Shown: one piece after another, positions 1 through 8,262 of the stretch
How positions within the stretch are numbered: position 1 is the first letter of the stretch
How the letters are laid out: every line of letters begins with the position of its first letter
Assembly (NCBI GenBank): GCA_021783895.1
Contig: JAJXTJ010000006.1
Span: 1-11,611 of the forward strand
Direction: 5' to 3'
DNA from: Pseudomonadota bacterium
Lineage (GTDB): Bacteria; Pseudomonadota; Gammaproteobacteria; Burkholderiales; Sulfuricellaceae
DNA: 11,611 nucleotides
Program-made: the position numbers and the translations under genes
Notes under the pieces: model-generated
Databases searched by the model: none
Seen by the model: only the letters and a program-made list of their open reading frames with translations
What the model was told of the DNA's origin: nothing

Positions 1-531
1 GGCTTCGGCAATGGGCGACAGCATCAGGCGCAGCCCCTCACCCGGCTGCGCCAGCCAATCGAGCAGCGGGCGAATCGGGGCGACCTCGGGCACGTGGTTG
101 CGGCCGCTCTGCTCGCAGGCCGAGACCACCACGCCCTGCCAGTGGGCCACGCGCTTTTCCGCCCGCTCGCCGGACAGCCGCACCACGCTGCGCTCGCTCG
201 CCAGCGGCTGGATATTGCCGATGCCCAGCTCCACCGCTTTTTGCAGGGTGAAATCCATTTTTTCCCCGGCGGAAATCGCCTGGGCCAGCAGGACTTGCAG
301 CGGCGATTCGCGCTCGACGTCATGCCAGCCTACGATTTCCAGGGTGACATTGCGCTTGCCGATGTCCGTGACGCGCGCCTCGCCTTCTCCGCCGCGTCCG
401 TTGAACACGCCGACCCGATCGCCAGCTTGCAGGCGCAGCACCCGTGCGGCATGGTGCGCGGCCTGCTCGGGCAGTTCCGCGGTGCCGCTTTGGGCTAAAA
501 TTTCCGGGCAGTAAAAACGGGGCGTGGTCAT
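1..531 (-). CDS. rsmE: 16S rRNA (uracil-1498-N3)-methyltransferase RsmE, C-terminus cut by window edge
   Basis: RsmE is a SPOUT-family enzyme that uses S-adenosylmethionine to methylate N3 of U1498 in 16S rRNA of the small subunit. Translating the minus strand from the ATG at 531 gives 177 residues with no stop, out of about 240 normally. The start MTTPRFYCPE is typical. It is followed by HHAARVLRLQAGD (about 26-38) and GVFNGRGGE (41-49) of the N-terminal PUA-like domain. The catalytic part has KMDFTLQKAVELG (91-103), ERSVVRL (113-119) and ACEQSGRNHVPEV (138-150). The C-terminal SAM-binding knot (the GPEGG region) lies beyond the window. A GGAAG sequence upstream on the minus strand serves as SD and supports this start. 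The gene is divergent from the thioredoxin-fold gene and has no evident link to carbon fixation. Identity is confident from motif order; nothing looks broken. Confidence 0.93.
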   Translation of the reverse strand, partial: MTTPRFYCPEILAQSGTAELPEQAAHHAARVLRLQAGDRVGVFNGRGGEGEARVTDIGKRNVTLEIVGWHDVERESPLQVLLAQAISAGEKMDFTLQKAVELGIGNIQPLASERSVVRLSGERAEKRVAHWQGVVVSACEQSGRNHVPEVAPIRPLLDWLAQPGEGLRLMLSPIAEA

Positions 532-544
532 CTGTTTTTCTTCC

Positions 545-576
545 GCACTTCGTATTAAGTGCACTCATGATAAACT
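545..576. promoter_or_regulatory. Divergent promoter region of rsmE and thioredoxin-like gene, with small dyad
   Basis: The 83-bp gap between the divergent starts at 531 (minus) and 615 (plus) must hold both promoters. A dyad GCACTT (545-550), six bases, AAGTGC (557-562) is visible, overlapping the palindrome AGTGCACT (558-565). TAAACT at 571-576 is a weak -10 candidate for the plus strand without a convincing -35. The function of the dyad is unknown and it may be chance. Confidence 0.25.
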
Positions 577-614
577 AAATCAATTGGCATCAATCAAGCA
601 GGAGGATCGAAACT

Positions 615-1166
615 ATGGTCAGTTTGCAGACACCGGTTTGCAATTTCGGCTGGAAAGCCCCGGATTTCGACCTGCCCGGCGTGGACGGCAGACGCTATAA
701 CCTGTCCGCTGCGCGTGGACCAAAAGGCCTGCTGGTGATGTTCATCTGCAACCACTGCCCTTACGTCCAGGCGATTCGCGACCGCCTGGTGCGCGACTGC
801 CGGGAATTGCAACAGATGGGCATCAACGCCCTCGCCATCATGTCGAACGACTCCGCCGACTATCCGGAAGACTCCTTCGCCAACATGAAAATTATCGCGC
901 AGAAATTCAGTTTCCCGTTCCCCTACGTCTGGGATGAAAACCAGGCGGTGGCGAAAGCCTACGGCGCCGTCTGCACGCCGGATTTCTTCGGCTTCAACGC
1001 CGATCTGGAACTGCAGTACCGCGGCCGGCTCGATGCTTCGCGCAAGGAGGCCGCACCCACCGATGCCCGGCGAGACTTGTTCGAAGCGATGAAGGAAGTG
1101 GCGCTGACCGGCAAGGGGCCGACGGAGCAGATCCCGAGCATGGGTTGCTCGATTAAATGGAAATAG
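615..1166 (+). CDS. Thioredoxin-fold (peroxiredoxin-like) redox protein, cytosolic
   Basis: This is a 183-residue protein of the thioredoxin/AhpC-TSA superfamily, nearest to the TlpA/PRX-like single-domain proteins often annotated thioredoxin family protein. After an APDFDLPGVDG segment (15-25) comes the redox site C45-N-H-C48-P-Y, then C120-T-P-D-F-F with the cis-proline motif at T121-P122, and a C-terminal MGCSIKWK with C178. To my recollection that cysteine is conserved in this family. No signal peptide or membrane segment is seen, so it should act in the cytosol, unlike periplasmic TlpA or ResA. The SD AGGAGG at 600-605 sits 9 nt before the ATG. It is the first plus-strand gene, 88 bp before the phosphatase gene. 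Its substrate is unknown; a role as thiol reductase or peroxidase is inferred from family only. Confidence 0.85.
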   Translation: MVSLQTPVCNFGWKAPDFDLPGVDGRRYNLSAARGPKGLLVMFICNHCPYVQAIRDRLVRDCRELQQMGINALAIMSNDSADYPEDSFANMKIIAQKFSFPFPYVWDENQAVAKAYGAVCTPDFFGFNADLELQYRGRLDASRKEAAPTDARRDLFEAMKEVALTGKGPTEQIPSMGCSIKWK

Positions 1167-1173
1167 TTAACAG

Positions 1174-1244
1174 CCATCAGTTTTCAGTTGTCAGCGAACC
1201 CGGCGAAACGGTTTGACTGATGCCTGACCACTGATAACTGACAA
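1174..1244. repeat. Converging TCAG heptad-array hairpin
   Basis: This fills the gap between the thioredoxin-like gene and the phosphatase gene. The left arm is three 7-nt units NNNTCAG at 1174, 1181 and 1188 (CCATCAG, TTTTCAG, TTGTCAG). The right arm is four inverted units CTGANNN at 1217, 1224, 1231 and 1238. The arms can pair imperfectly because the TCAG cores stay in register. It ends only 10 nt before the downstream ATG. It is related in sequence to the element at 2034-2094. Confidence 0.8.
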
Positions 1245-1254
1245 CCAAAAAAAC

Positions 1255-2064
1255 ATGCTCAATTCCGTCATCGATGCAATAAAGAAGGTAGCGCAGCAGG
1301 AGATCATGCCGCGCTACCTGAAGGTTGCGCACCAGCGCAAGACTGACGGCAGCATTTTCACCGAGGCGGATATCGCCACGCAAACCGCGCTGGCTTCGGC
1401 ACTCGAGCAGATCCACGATTACCCGGTGCTGGGCGAGGAAATGCCGCCGGAGCAACAAGAAGCGCTGTGGCGCGCCGGAGAAGAGGGGCTATGGTGCATT
1501 GACCCAATCGACGGCACCTCCAATTTCTTCAACGGCCTGCCTTATTTCGCGGTTTCCGTGGCCTTGATGCGTGGCGGACAGAGCATACTGGGCGTGGTCT
1601 ACGACCCGGTGGCGGATGAAATGTTCTGGGCGGAGCGGGGCAAGGGCGCCCACCTCAACGGCGAACCGATGCCGATCAAGGAATTCGCACCCGAATTTCG
1701 CCATGCCATGGCGGCGATCGATTTCAAGCGCCTCCAGCCGGATCTGGCGCAGCAACTGGTGGCATCGCCGCCATTTGCATCGCAGCGCAACTTCGGCGCC
1801 AGCACGCTGGACTGGTGCTACGTAGCGGCGGGACGTTTCAATCTTTACCTGCATGGCGGGCAAAAACTCTGGGACTACGCCGCCGGTTCACTGATCCTGG
1901 CGGAGGCAGGCGGCTCCATGTGCACCCTGACCGAGGACGATTTCGGGGCCGGCGATCTTTGGCAGCGCTCGGTCATCGCCGCGCTTGACCCTGATTTATT
2001 CGACACCTGGAAAGCCTGGATCAGGAATAACAGCGGTCAGCTTTCAGCTATCAGCCATCAGTAG
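1255..2064 (+). CDS. Inositol-monophosphatase-family sugar phosphatase (IMPase/HisN/FBPase-like)
   Basis: This is a 269-residue member of the Mg2+-dependent, Li+-sensitive phosphatase superfamily (SuhB, CysQ, HisN, archaeal FBPase). Metal- and phosphate-binding signatures are intact: FTEAD (35-39), GEEM (60-63), DPIDGT (83-88) followed by SNFFNGLPYF, and WDYAAG (206-211) followed by an LAEAGG segment. Substrate cannot be read from these. Candidates are histidinol phosphate, inositol phosphate or a sugar bisphosphate, and the position next to tkt makes a Calvin-cycle bisphosphatase conceivable. The ATG at 1255 is the only good start, since an in-frame stop lies at 1225-1227. It lacks a recognisable SD, because a repeat hairpin comes to within 10 nt. 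The 3' end is unusual: the last residues (about GQLSAISHQ) and the TAG lie in another repeat hairpin, so the native C-terminus probably ended a little earlier. Confidence 0.85.
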   Translation: MLNSVIDAIKKVAQQEIMPRYLKVAHQRKTDGSIFTEADIATQTALASALEQIHDYPVLGEEMPPEQQEALWRAGEEGLWCIDPIDGTSNFFNGLPYFAVSVALMRGGQSILGVVYDPVADEMFWAERGKGAHLNGEPMPIKEFAPEFRHAMAAIDFKRLQPDLAQQLVASPPFASQRNFGASTLDWCYVAAGRFNLYLHGGQKLWDYAAGSLILAEAGGSMCTLTEDDFGAGDLWQRSVIAALDPDLFDTWKAWIRNNSGQLSAISHQ

Positions 2065-2099
2065 GTTTTGCTGATCGCTGACCGCTGAAAGCTGTTTTT
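2034..2099. terminator. TCAG heptad-array hairpin with T-run, possible terminator
   Basis: The left arm at 2034-2061 has four 7-nt units ending in TCAG; the right arm at 2071-2094 has the inverted CTGANNN units. The 24-nt arms 2038-2061 and 2071-2094 match at 21 positions around a 9-nt loop and are followed by TTTTT (2095-2099). That is the form of a Rho-independent terminator, although the element is clearly a member of the dispersed repeat class seen at 1174-1244. The left arm lies inside the phosphatase coding end. Confidence 0.7.
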
Positions 2100-2105
2100 C
2101 CAACC

Positions 2106-2178
2106 TATAATAAAAATTCTTGGAACAATAAGAATCTATTATTATCCTTAAACCCGGCCGATGAGTGATAATTATCGG
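2106..2178 (+). promoter_or_regulatory. AT-rich tkt upstream region: TATAAT box, nested dyad, candidate CbbR sites
   Basis: After the hairpin the base composition turns AT-rich. A perfect TATAAT lies at 2106-2111 without a good -35. A nested dyad is seen: ATAATA (2107-2112) with TATTAT (2137-2142), and inside it ATTCTT (2116-2121) with AAGAAT (2130-2135). TAA, TTA and TAA triplets at 2129, 2139 and 2149 fit TNA-N7-TNA, a consensus described for CbbR binding. GATAATTATC (2167-2176) is a further palindrome. This is the likely promoter of the tkt series; regulator identity is inferred. Confidence 0.4.
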
Positions 2179-2213
2179 TTTTGAATAGCCCTAGCAGAAA
2201 AAGGAAACAGAGA

Positions 2214-4196
2214 ATGGCAACTCGTAAAGACCTCGCGAACGCGATCCGCGTCCTTTCCATGGACGCCGTGCAGAAAGCCAATTCCGGCCACCCAGGTGCG
2301 CCCATGGGCATGGCGGAAATCGCCGAAGTGGTGTGGAACCATAACCTGCGCCACAACCCGGCCAACCCCAAGTGGTTCGACCGCGATCGCTTCGTGTTGT
2401 CCAATGGCCACGGGTCGATGCTGATTTATTCGCTGCTGCATCTGACGGGTTACGATCTGCCAATCTCAGAACTCAAGAAATTCCGCCAGCTCCATTCCAA
2501 GACGCCGGGCCACCCCGAGTATGGCTACACCCCTGGCGTCGAGACCACCACCGGCCCGCTCGGCCAGGGCATCACCAACGCCGTCGGCATGGCCATGGCG
2601 GAAAAATTGCTGGCGGCCGAATTCAATAAACCCGGCCATGAAATCGTCAACCACCACACCTATGTATTCATGGGTGACGGCTGTCTGATGGAGGGCATCT
2701 CCCACGAAGCCTGCGCACTGGCCGGCACCTGGGGCCTGGGCAAGCTGATCGCTTTCTGGGACGACAATGGCATTTCCATCGACGGTCACGTCGAAGGCTG
2801 GTTCACCGACGACACGCCGAAGCGTTTTGAAGCCTACGGCTGGCACGTTGTCGCCAATGTGGACGGCCACGACCCGGCAGCCATCGAAGCCGCCGTACAG
2901 CAGGCCAAGAGCGTTACCGACAAGCCTTCCATGATCTGCTGCAAGACCATCATCGGCAAAGGCTCGCCCAACAAGGAAGGCACCCACGACGTGCACGGCG
3001 CCGCACTAGGCGACGCTGAAGTGGCCGACACCCGCAAGAACCTGGGCTGGAATCACCCGCCGTTCGTCATCCCGAAAGATGTTTATGAAGGCTGGGATTG
3101 CCGCACCAAGGGACAAGGCCTGGAAACCCTGTGGAACAACAAGTTCGCCGAATATGCCGCCGCCTTCCCGGCTGAGGCCGCCGAGTTCAAGCGCCGCATG
3201 GCGAGCGAATTGCCTGCCGACTGGAAACAGCATGCCGCGGACTTCATCGTCAAAACCAACGAAAAAGCCGAAACCATCGCCACCCGCAAGGCCTCGCAGA
3301 ACTGCATCAACGGCCTGGCCCCGGCGCTGCCCGAGTTCCTCGGCGGCTCCGCCGACCTGACCGGCTCCAACCTGACCAACTGGACGGGCTGCCACCACCT
3401 CAAGGGCAAGGGCACCGGCAACTACATCAGCTATGGCGTGCGCGAGTTCGGCATGTCCCACATCATGAACGGCATGGCTCTGCATGGCGGCCTGCTGCCG
3501 TTCGGCGGCACCTTCCTGATGTTCTCGGAATACGCCCGCAATGCCCTGCGCATGTCCGCCCTGATGAAGCAGCGCGTGATCTATGTGTTCACCCACGACT
3601 CCATCGGTCTGGGCGAAGACGGCCCGACCCACCAGCCCGTCGAGCAAACCGCCACCTTGCGCATGATCCCCAACATGCAAGTATGGCGCCCGTGCGACAC
3701 GGTGGAATCGGCTGCTGCCTGGGTGGCTTCTGTAGAGCGCAGCGACGGCCCGAGCTGCCTGATTATGAGCCGCCAGAACCTTAACTTCCAGCAACGCGAT
3801 GCCGCGCAGATCGCCGGCATCGCCAAAGGCGGTTACGTGCTGGCCGATGCCGCATCGCCAAAAATGGTGCTCATCGCTACCGGCTCGGAAGTGCAACTGG
3901 CGATGGATGCCAAGAAAGTGCTGGACGAGCAGGGTATCGCAACCCGCGTGGTGTCGATGCCTTCCACCAACGTGTTCGACAAGCAGGACCAGGCCTACAA
4001 GGACAGCGTGCTGCCCAAGGGCATCAAACGCGTGGCCATCGAAGCCGGAGTAACCGACGGCTGGTACAAATATGTCGGCGAGGGCGCCGTGGTGGGGATG
4101 CACAGTTTCGGCGAATCCGCTCCGGCCGGCGATCTGTTCAAGCTGTTCGGCTTCACCGTCGAGAACGTGGTCAATACAGCCAAAGGCATAATTTAA
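2214..4196 (+). CDS. tkt: Transketolase
   Basis: This thiamine-diphosphate enzyme moves two-carbon units between ketoses and aldoses. In the Calvin cycle it makes xylulose-5-P, erythrose-4-P and ribose-5-P from fructose-6-P, glyceraldehyde-3-P and sedoheptulose-7-P. The 660 residues are full length. The N-terminal ThDP domain shows SGHPGAPMG (24-32, H26), LSNGHGSML (62-70, H66), TGPLGQG (113-119) and the ThDP/Mg motif GDGCLMEG (154-161) with N185. The pyrimidine domain has GVREFGM with catalytic E411, then [17 protein letters not shown] (461-477). The C-terminal domain follows to residue 660. I chose the ATG at 2214 because AAGGAAA sits just upstream and [14 protein letters not shown] is the family N-terminus; an upstream in-frame TTG at 2181 has no SD. 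It likely opens a transcript with gap, pgk, pyk and fba. Confidence 0.97.
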   Translation: MATRKDLANAIRVLSMDAVQKANSGHPGAPMGMAEIAEVVWNHNLRHNPANPKWFDRDRFVLSNGHGSMLIYSLLHLTGYDLPISELKKFRQLHSKTPGHPEYGYTPGVETTTGPLGQGITNAVGMAMAEKLLAAEFNKPGHEIVNHHTYVFMGDGCLMEGISHEACALAGTWGLGKLIAFWDDNGISIDGHVEGWFTDDTPKRFEAYGWHVVANVDGHDPAAIEAAVQQAKSVTDKPSMICCKTIIGKGSPNKEGTHDVHGAALGDAEVADTRKNLGWNHPPFVIPKDVYEGWDCRTKGQGLETLWNNKFAEYAAAFPAEAAEFKRRMASELPADWKQHAADFIVKTNEKAETIATRKASQNCINGLAPALPEFLGGSADLTGSNLTNWTGCHHLKGKGTGNYISYGVREFGMSHIMNGMALHGGLLPFGGTFLMFSEYARNALRMSALMKQRVIYVFTHDSIGLGEDGPTHQPVEQTATLRMIPNMQVWRPCDTVESAAAWVASVERSDGPSCLIMSRQNLNFQQRDAAQIAGIAKGGYVLADAASPKMVLIATGSEVQLAMDAKKVLDEQGIATRVVSMPSTNVFDKQDQAYKDSVLPKGIKRVAIEAGVTDGWYKYVGEGAVVGMHSFGESAPAGDLFKLFGFTVENVVNTAKGII

Positions 4197-5298
<1,102 letters not shown>

Positions 5299-5304
5299 CC
5301 GGTC

Positions 5305-5387
5305 AGGGGTGAGAAGGTGAGGCGGGAGGCGGAAGTTCAAGACCCTCCACTCCGCTTTTCCGCCTTACCCCTCACCTTCTCACCCCT
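5305..5387. repeat. GTGAGGGG/CTCACCCC-class hairpin with 18-bp perfect arms
   Basis: In the gap/pgk interval, the sequence at 5305-5322 is an exact inverted copy of 5370-5387 (18 of 18). The enclosed 47 nt contain a second exact inverted pair, AGGCGGAA (5327-5334) with TTCCGCCT (5358-5365). The right arm has CTCACC units at 5371, 5379 and 5386, a 7- to 8-nt period. There is no T-run. The pgk SD and start lie more than 50 nt downstream. Confidence 0.85.
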
Positions 5388-5458
5388 CACGAGCACAATG
5401 AGCTGCAAGGCATAAGCCCACTTATCCCTTACGCCTTACCATTACTGGAGAACAAACC

Positions 5459-6643
5459 ATGTCCGTAATCCGCGTTACCGATCTGGACCTCAAGGGCAAG
5501 CGCGTCCTGATCCGATCCGACCTGAATGTGCCCGTCAAGGACGGCAAGGTCACTTCCGACGCCCGCATCACGGCATCCATGAAGACCTTCGAGCATTGCC
5601 TCAAGGCTGGCGCCAAGGTGATGGTGATGTCCCACCTCGGTCGCCCCACCGAAGGCGAATTTTCCGAGGAAAACTCGCTCAAGCCGGTTGCCGATATTCT
5701 GTCCGCAAAACTCGGCAAGCCCGTTCGCCTGATCAAGGACTGGGGCAACGGCGGTTTCGACGTCGCCGATGGCGAACTGGTGCTGCTGGAGAACGTGCGT
5801 TTCAATAAGGGCGAGAAGAAAAGCGCAGACGAGACCGCGCAAAAGTACGCCAGGCTGTGCGACATTTTCGTCATGGATGCATTCGGCACCGCCCACCGTG
5901 CAGAAGCCTCCACGCACGGCATCGCCAAGTTTGCTCCCGTCGCCTGCGCCGGCATCCTCCTCACCGAAGAACTGGATGCGCTGACCAAAGCCCTGCTCAG
6001 CCCGGCCCGCCCGATGGTCGCCATCGTCGGCGGTTCCAAAGTTTCGACCAAGCTGACCGTGCTCGAGTCCCTGTCCGAGAAAGTGGACCAGATGGTGGTC
6101 GGCGGCGGCATTGCCAACACCTTCCTCAAGGCCACCGGCAAGAATGTCGGCAAGTCCCTGTGCGAAGATGACCTCGTTCCCACTGCCCAGGCCCTGATGA
6201 AGAAAATGACCGCCCGCAACGCCACCATCCCGATCGCGGTCGACGTGGTTTGCGGCAAGAAATTCGACGCCAACGAGCCCGCTGTTCTCAAGGATACCGG
6301 CGATGTCGCCGATGACGACATGATCTTCGACATCGGCCCCAAATCCGCCCAGGAGCTGGTCGACATCATCATGAAGGCCGGCACCGTGGTATGGAACGGC
6401 CCGGTCGGCGTGTTCGAGTTCGACCAGTTCGGCGCAGGCACCAAGGCCATCGCCATGGCCATCGCCGAAACCAAGGCATTTACTCTCGCGGGTGGCGGTG
6501 ACACCATCGCCGCCATCCAGAAATATGACATTTACGACAAGGTGTCCTACATTTCCACCGCCGGCGGCGCCTTCCTTGAATTCCTCGAAGGCAAAAAACT
6601 GCCCGCCGTAGAAATTCTGGAGCAACGCGCTCAAAACAAGTGA
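5459..6643 (+). CDS. pgk: Phosphoglycerate kinase
   Basis: Pgk transfers phosphate between ATP and 3-phosphoglycerate. In the Calvin cycle it makes 1,3-bisphosphoglycerate from the RuBisCO product and supplies Gap. The 394 residues match family size. The N-terminal substrate domain carries [11 protein letters not shown] (19-29; RVDFNVP is more usual) and [10 protein letters not shown] (58-67), followed by LLENVRF and an FGTAHR segment. The C-terminal nucleotide domain has [31 protein letters not shown] and [12 protein letters not shown] at 5447-5450 is the SD. The TGA stop is embedded in the left arm of the next repeat hairpin, so gene end and repeat share bases. Co-transcription with gap and pyk is inferred from orientation and gaps of 160 and 61 bp. 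Confidence 0.97.
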   Translation: MSVIRVTDLDLKGKRVLIRSDLNVPVKDGKVTSDARITASMKTFEHCLKAGAKVMVMSHLGRPTEGEFSEENSLKPVADILSAKLGKPVRLIKDWGNGGFDVADGELVLLENVRFNKGEKKSADETAQKYARLCDIFVMDAFGTAHRAEASTHGIAKFAPVACAGILLTEELDALTKALLSPARPMVAIVGGSKVSTKLTVLESLSEKVDQMVVGGGIANTFLKATGKNVGKSLCEDDLVPTAQALMKKMTARNATIPIAVDVVCGKKFDANEPAVLKDTGDVADDDMIFDIGPKSAQELVDIIMKAGTVVWNGPVGVFEFDQFGAGTKAIAMAIAETKAFTLAGGGDTIAAIQKYDIYDKVSYISTAGGAFLEFLEGKKLPAVEILEQRAQNK

Positions 6644-6696
6644 GGAGATAGGGGTGAGGCGGGCAGAGGGTTTACTCCTCACCCCTCACCCCTCAC
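6640..6696. repeat. GTGAGG/CTCACCCC-class hairpin overlapping the pgk stop
   Basis: The left arm 6640-6659 pairs with the right arm 6677-6696 at 17 of 20 positions. The right arm is CTCACCC in a strict 7-nt period at 6678, 6685 and 6692. The left arm contains the pgk TGA (6641-6643), a GAGGAG and a GTG at 6654 that could start pyk. The element ends 8 nt before the ATG at 6705, leaving no room for a separate SD. Confidence 0.8.
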
Positions 6697-6704
6697 TAAA
6701 ATTA

Positions 6705-8132
6705 ATGCAACGTAAAACAAAAATCGTCGCCACTCTTGGCCCCGCTTCCTCCGACCCGAAAGTGCTTAACCTCATGTTGCGGGCCGGGGTGGACGTCGTC
6801 CGCCTGAATTTTTCCCACGGCAAACCCGAGGATCATGTCCAACTGGCCGAAACGGTGCGCGAATTGGCGCGTGCCCACGGCAAGACGGTCGGCGTTCTGG
6901 TCGACCTGCAGGGGCCGAAAATCCGCATCGGCAAATTCGAGCAGGGAAAAATCACCCTGAATAACGGCGACAGCTTCATTCTCGACAGCGACTGCGAACT
7001 GGGCAACCAGGAGCGCGTCGGCCTCGACTACAAGGAACTGCCCCGCGACGTCAATCATGGCACCACCCTGCTGCTGGACGACGGCCGCATCGTGATGTGG
7101 GTGGAAGAAGTGCGCGGCAATGAAATTTTCTGCACCGTGAAACAGGGCGGCATACTGTCCAACAACAAGGGCATCAACCGCCAGGGCGGCGGGCTCTCCG
7201 CCTCGGCGCTGACCGAAAAGGACATGGAAGACATCAAGACCGCCGCCTTGCTCAAGGCCGATTACCTGGCAGTATCCTTCCCGCGCGATGGTGGCGACAT
7301 GTTGCTGGCGCGCAGGCTGATGCAGTCCGCCGCCGGCAAGAGCATGCTGGTGGCGAAGATTGAGCGCGCCGAGGCAATTACCAACCTGGCCGAGATCCTC
7401 GATGCCTCGGACGCCATCATGGTGGCGCGCGGCGACCTAGGCGTGGAGGTCGGCGACGCTGCGGTGCCCGCACTGCAGAAGCGCATGATCCGCATGGCGC
7501 GGGAAAAGAACAAGCTCGCCATTACCGCCACCCAGATGATGGAATCCATGATCAGCAGCCCGATCCCCACCCGCGCGGAAGTTTCCGACGTGGCCAATGC
7601 GGTGATCGACGGCACCGATGCAGTGATGCTGTCGGCCGAAACTGCCGCCGGGCAATTTCCGGTCGAAGCGGTGGCGGCCATGGACCGGGTGTGCATCGAG
7701 GCGGAAAAGGAATATGAAACCGGCTTCAGCAAAAAGCGCCTGGGCATGCAGTTCAGCCGGGTGGATGAGTCCATCGCCATGGCGACCATGTATACCGCTT
7801 ACCATTTGCAGGTCAAAGCCATCGCCGCCCTGACCGAATCCGGTTCGACCGCCCTGTGGATGTCGCGGGTCAACCCCGATGTGCCGATCTACGCACTCAC
7901 GCCCGACGTGTCCACGCGCCGCAAGCTCACCCTGTTCCGCGGCGTTTACCCGGTCAACTTCAAGCCCGCCACGCAGGAGCGCGAGCAGGTGCTGCAAGAG
8001 GCCGAAGATGAATTGCGCCGCCGGGGTGCGGTGAAGGACGGGGATCTGATCGTCCTTACCATCGGCGAACCGATCGGCAAGTCCGGCGGCACCAACACCA
8101 TGAAAATCGTCAAAGTGGGCGAGAGCCGATAA
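6705..8132 (+). CDS. pyk: Pyruvate kinase
   Basis: Pyruvate kinase turns phosphoenolpyruvate and ADP into pyruvate and ATP, the last step of glycolysis and the drain from fixed C3 carbon to biosynthesis. From the ATG at 6705 it has 475 residues beginning MQRKTKIVATLGPASS, the usual N-terminus. Motifs in order: VVRLNFSHG (31-39), DLQGPKIRIG (67-76), LVAKIERAE (215-223, with K218 and E220), MVARGDLGVE (239-248), TATQMMESM (274-282), then the DGTDAVMLSAETAAG segment. A C-terminal regulatory domain follows. KGINRQGGG stands where KGVNLPGGG is common. The ATG lacks an SD because a repeat hairpin precedes it. An in-frame GTG at 6654 has GAGGAG at 6642-6647 and would add 17 repeat-encoded residues. 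I prefer 6705 on homology. Confidence 0.95.
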   Translation: MQRKTKIVATLGPASSDPKVLNLMLRAGVDVVRLNFSHGKPEDHVQLAETVRELARAHGKTVGVLVDLQGPKIRIGKFEQGKITLNNGDSFILDSDCELGNQERVGLDYKELPRDVNHGTTLLLDDGRIVMWVEEVRGNEIFCTVKQGGILSNNKGINRQGGGLSASALTEKDMEDIKTAALLKADYLAVSFPRDGGDMLLARRLMQSAAGKSMLVAKIERAEAITNLAEILDASDAIMVARGDLGVEVGDAAVPALQKRMIRMAREKNKLAITATQMMESMISSPIPTRAEVSDVANAVIDGTDAVMLSAETAAGQFPVEAVAAMDRVCIEAEKEYETGFSKKRLGMQFSRVDESIAMATMYTAYHLQVKAIAALTESGSTALWMSRVNPDVPIYALTPDVSTRRKLTLFRGVYPVNFKPATQEREQVLQEAEDELRRRGAVKDGDLIVLTIGEPIGKSGGTNTMKIVKVGESR

Positions 8133-8148
8133 GCATCAAGTCAGTTGG

Positions 8149-8223
8149 GAGTGAAGGGTAAAGAGTGAGGAGTAAAGACAAAAACGGAGCGGGGTTGTTT
8201 TACTCCTCACTCCTGTCTCCTCA
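8149..8223. repeat. GAGTGAG/CTCCTCA-class heptad-array hairpin
   Basis: In the pyk/fba gap, the left arm has 7-nt units at 8149, 8156, 8163 and 8170 (GAGTGAA, GGGTAAA, GAGTGAG, GAGTAAA). The right arm has units at 8203, 8210 and 8217 (CTCCTCA, CTCCTGT, CTCCTCA). The core 8163-8176 is an exact inverted copy of 8199-8212 (14 of 14). It ends about 30 nt before the fba SD. Confidence 0.8.
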
Positions 8224-8262
8224 CGTGTTCAAAGAATTTAATCACCAATAGCAGGAGGAAAT

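Noticed and set aside
11..514. Plus-strand frames opposite rsmE
   Set aside because: The minus strand encodes intact RsmE motifs from the ATG at 531; the plus frames have no recognisable domain.
5422..6682. Two long overlapping minus-strand frames (369 and 417 codons) opposite pgk
   Set aside because: Both are shadows of phosphoglycerate kinase; two different long antisense frames over one gene point to codon-bias artefact.
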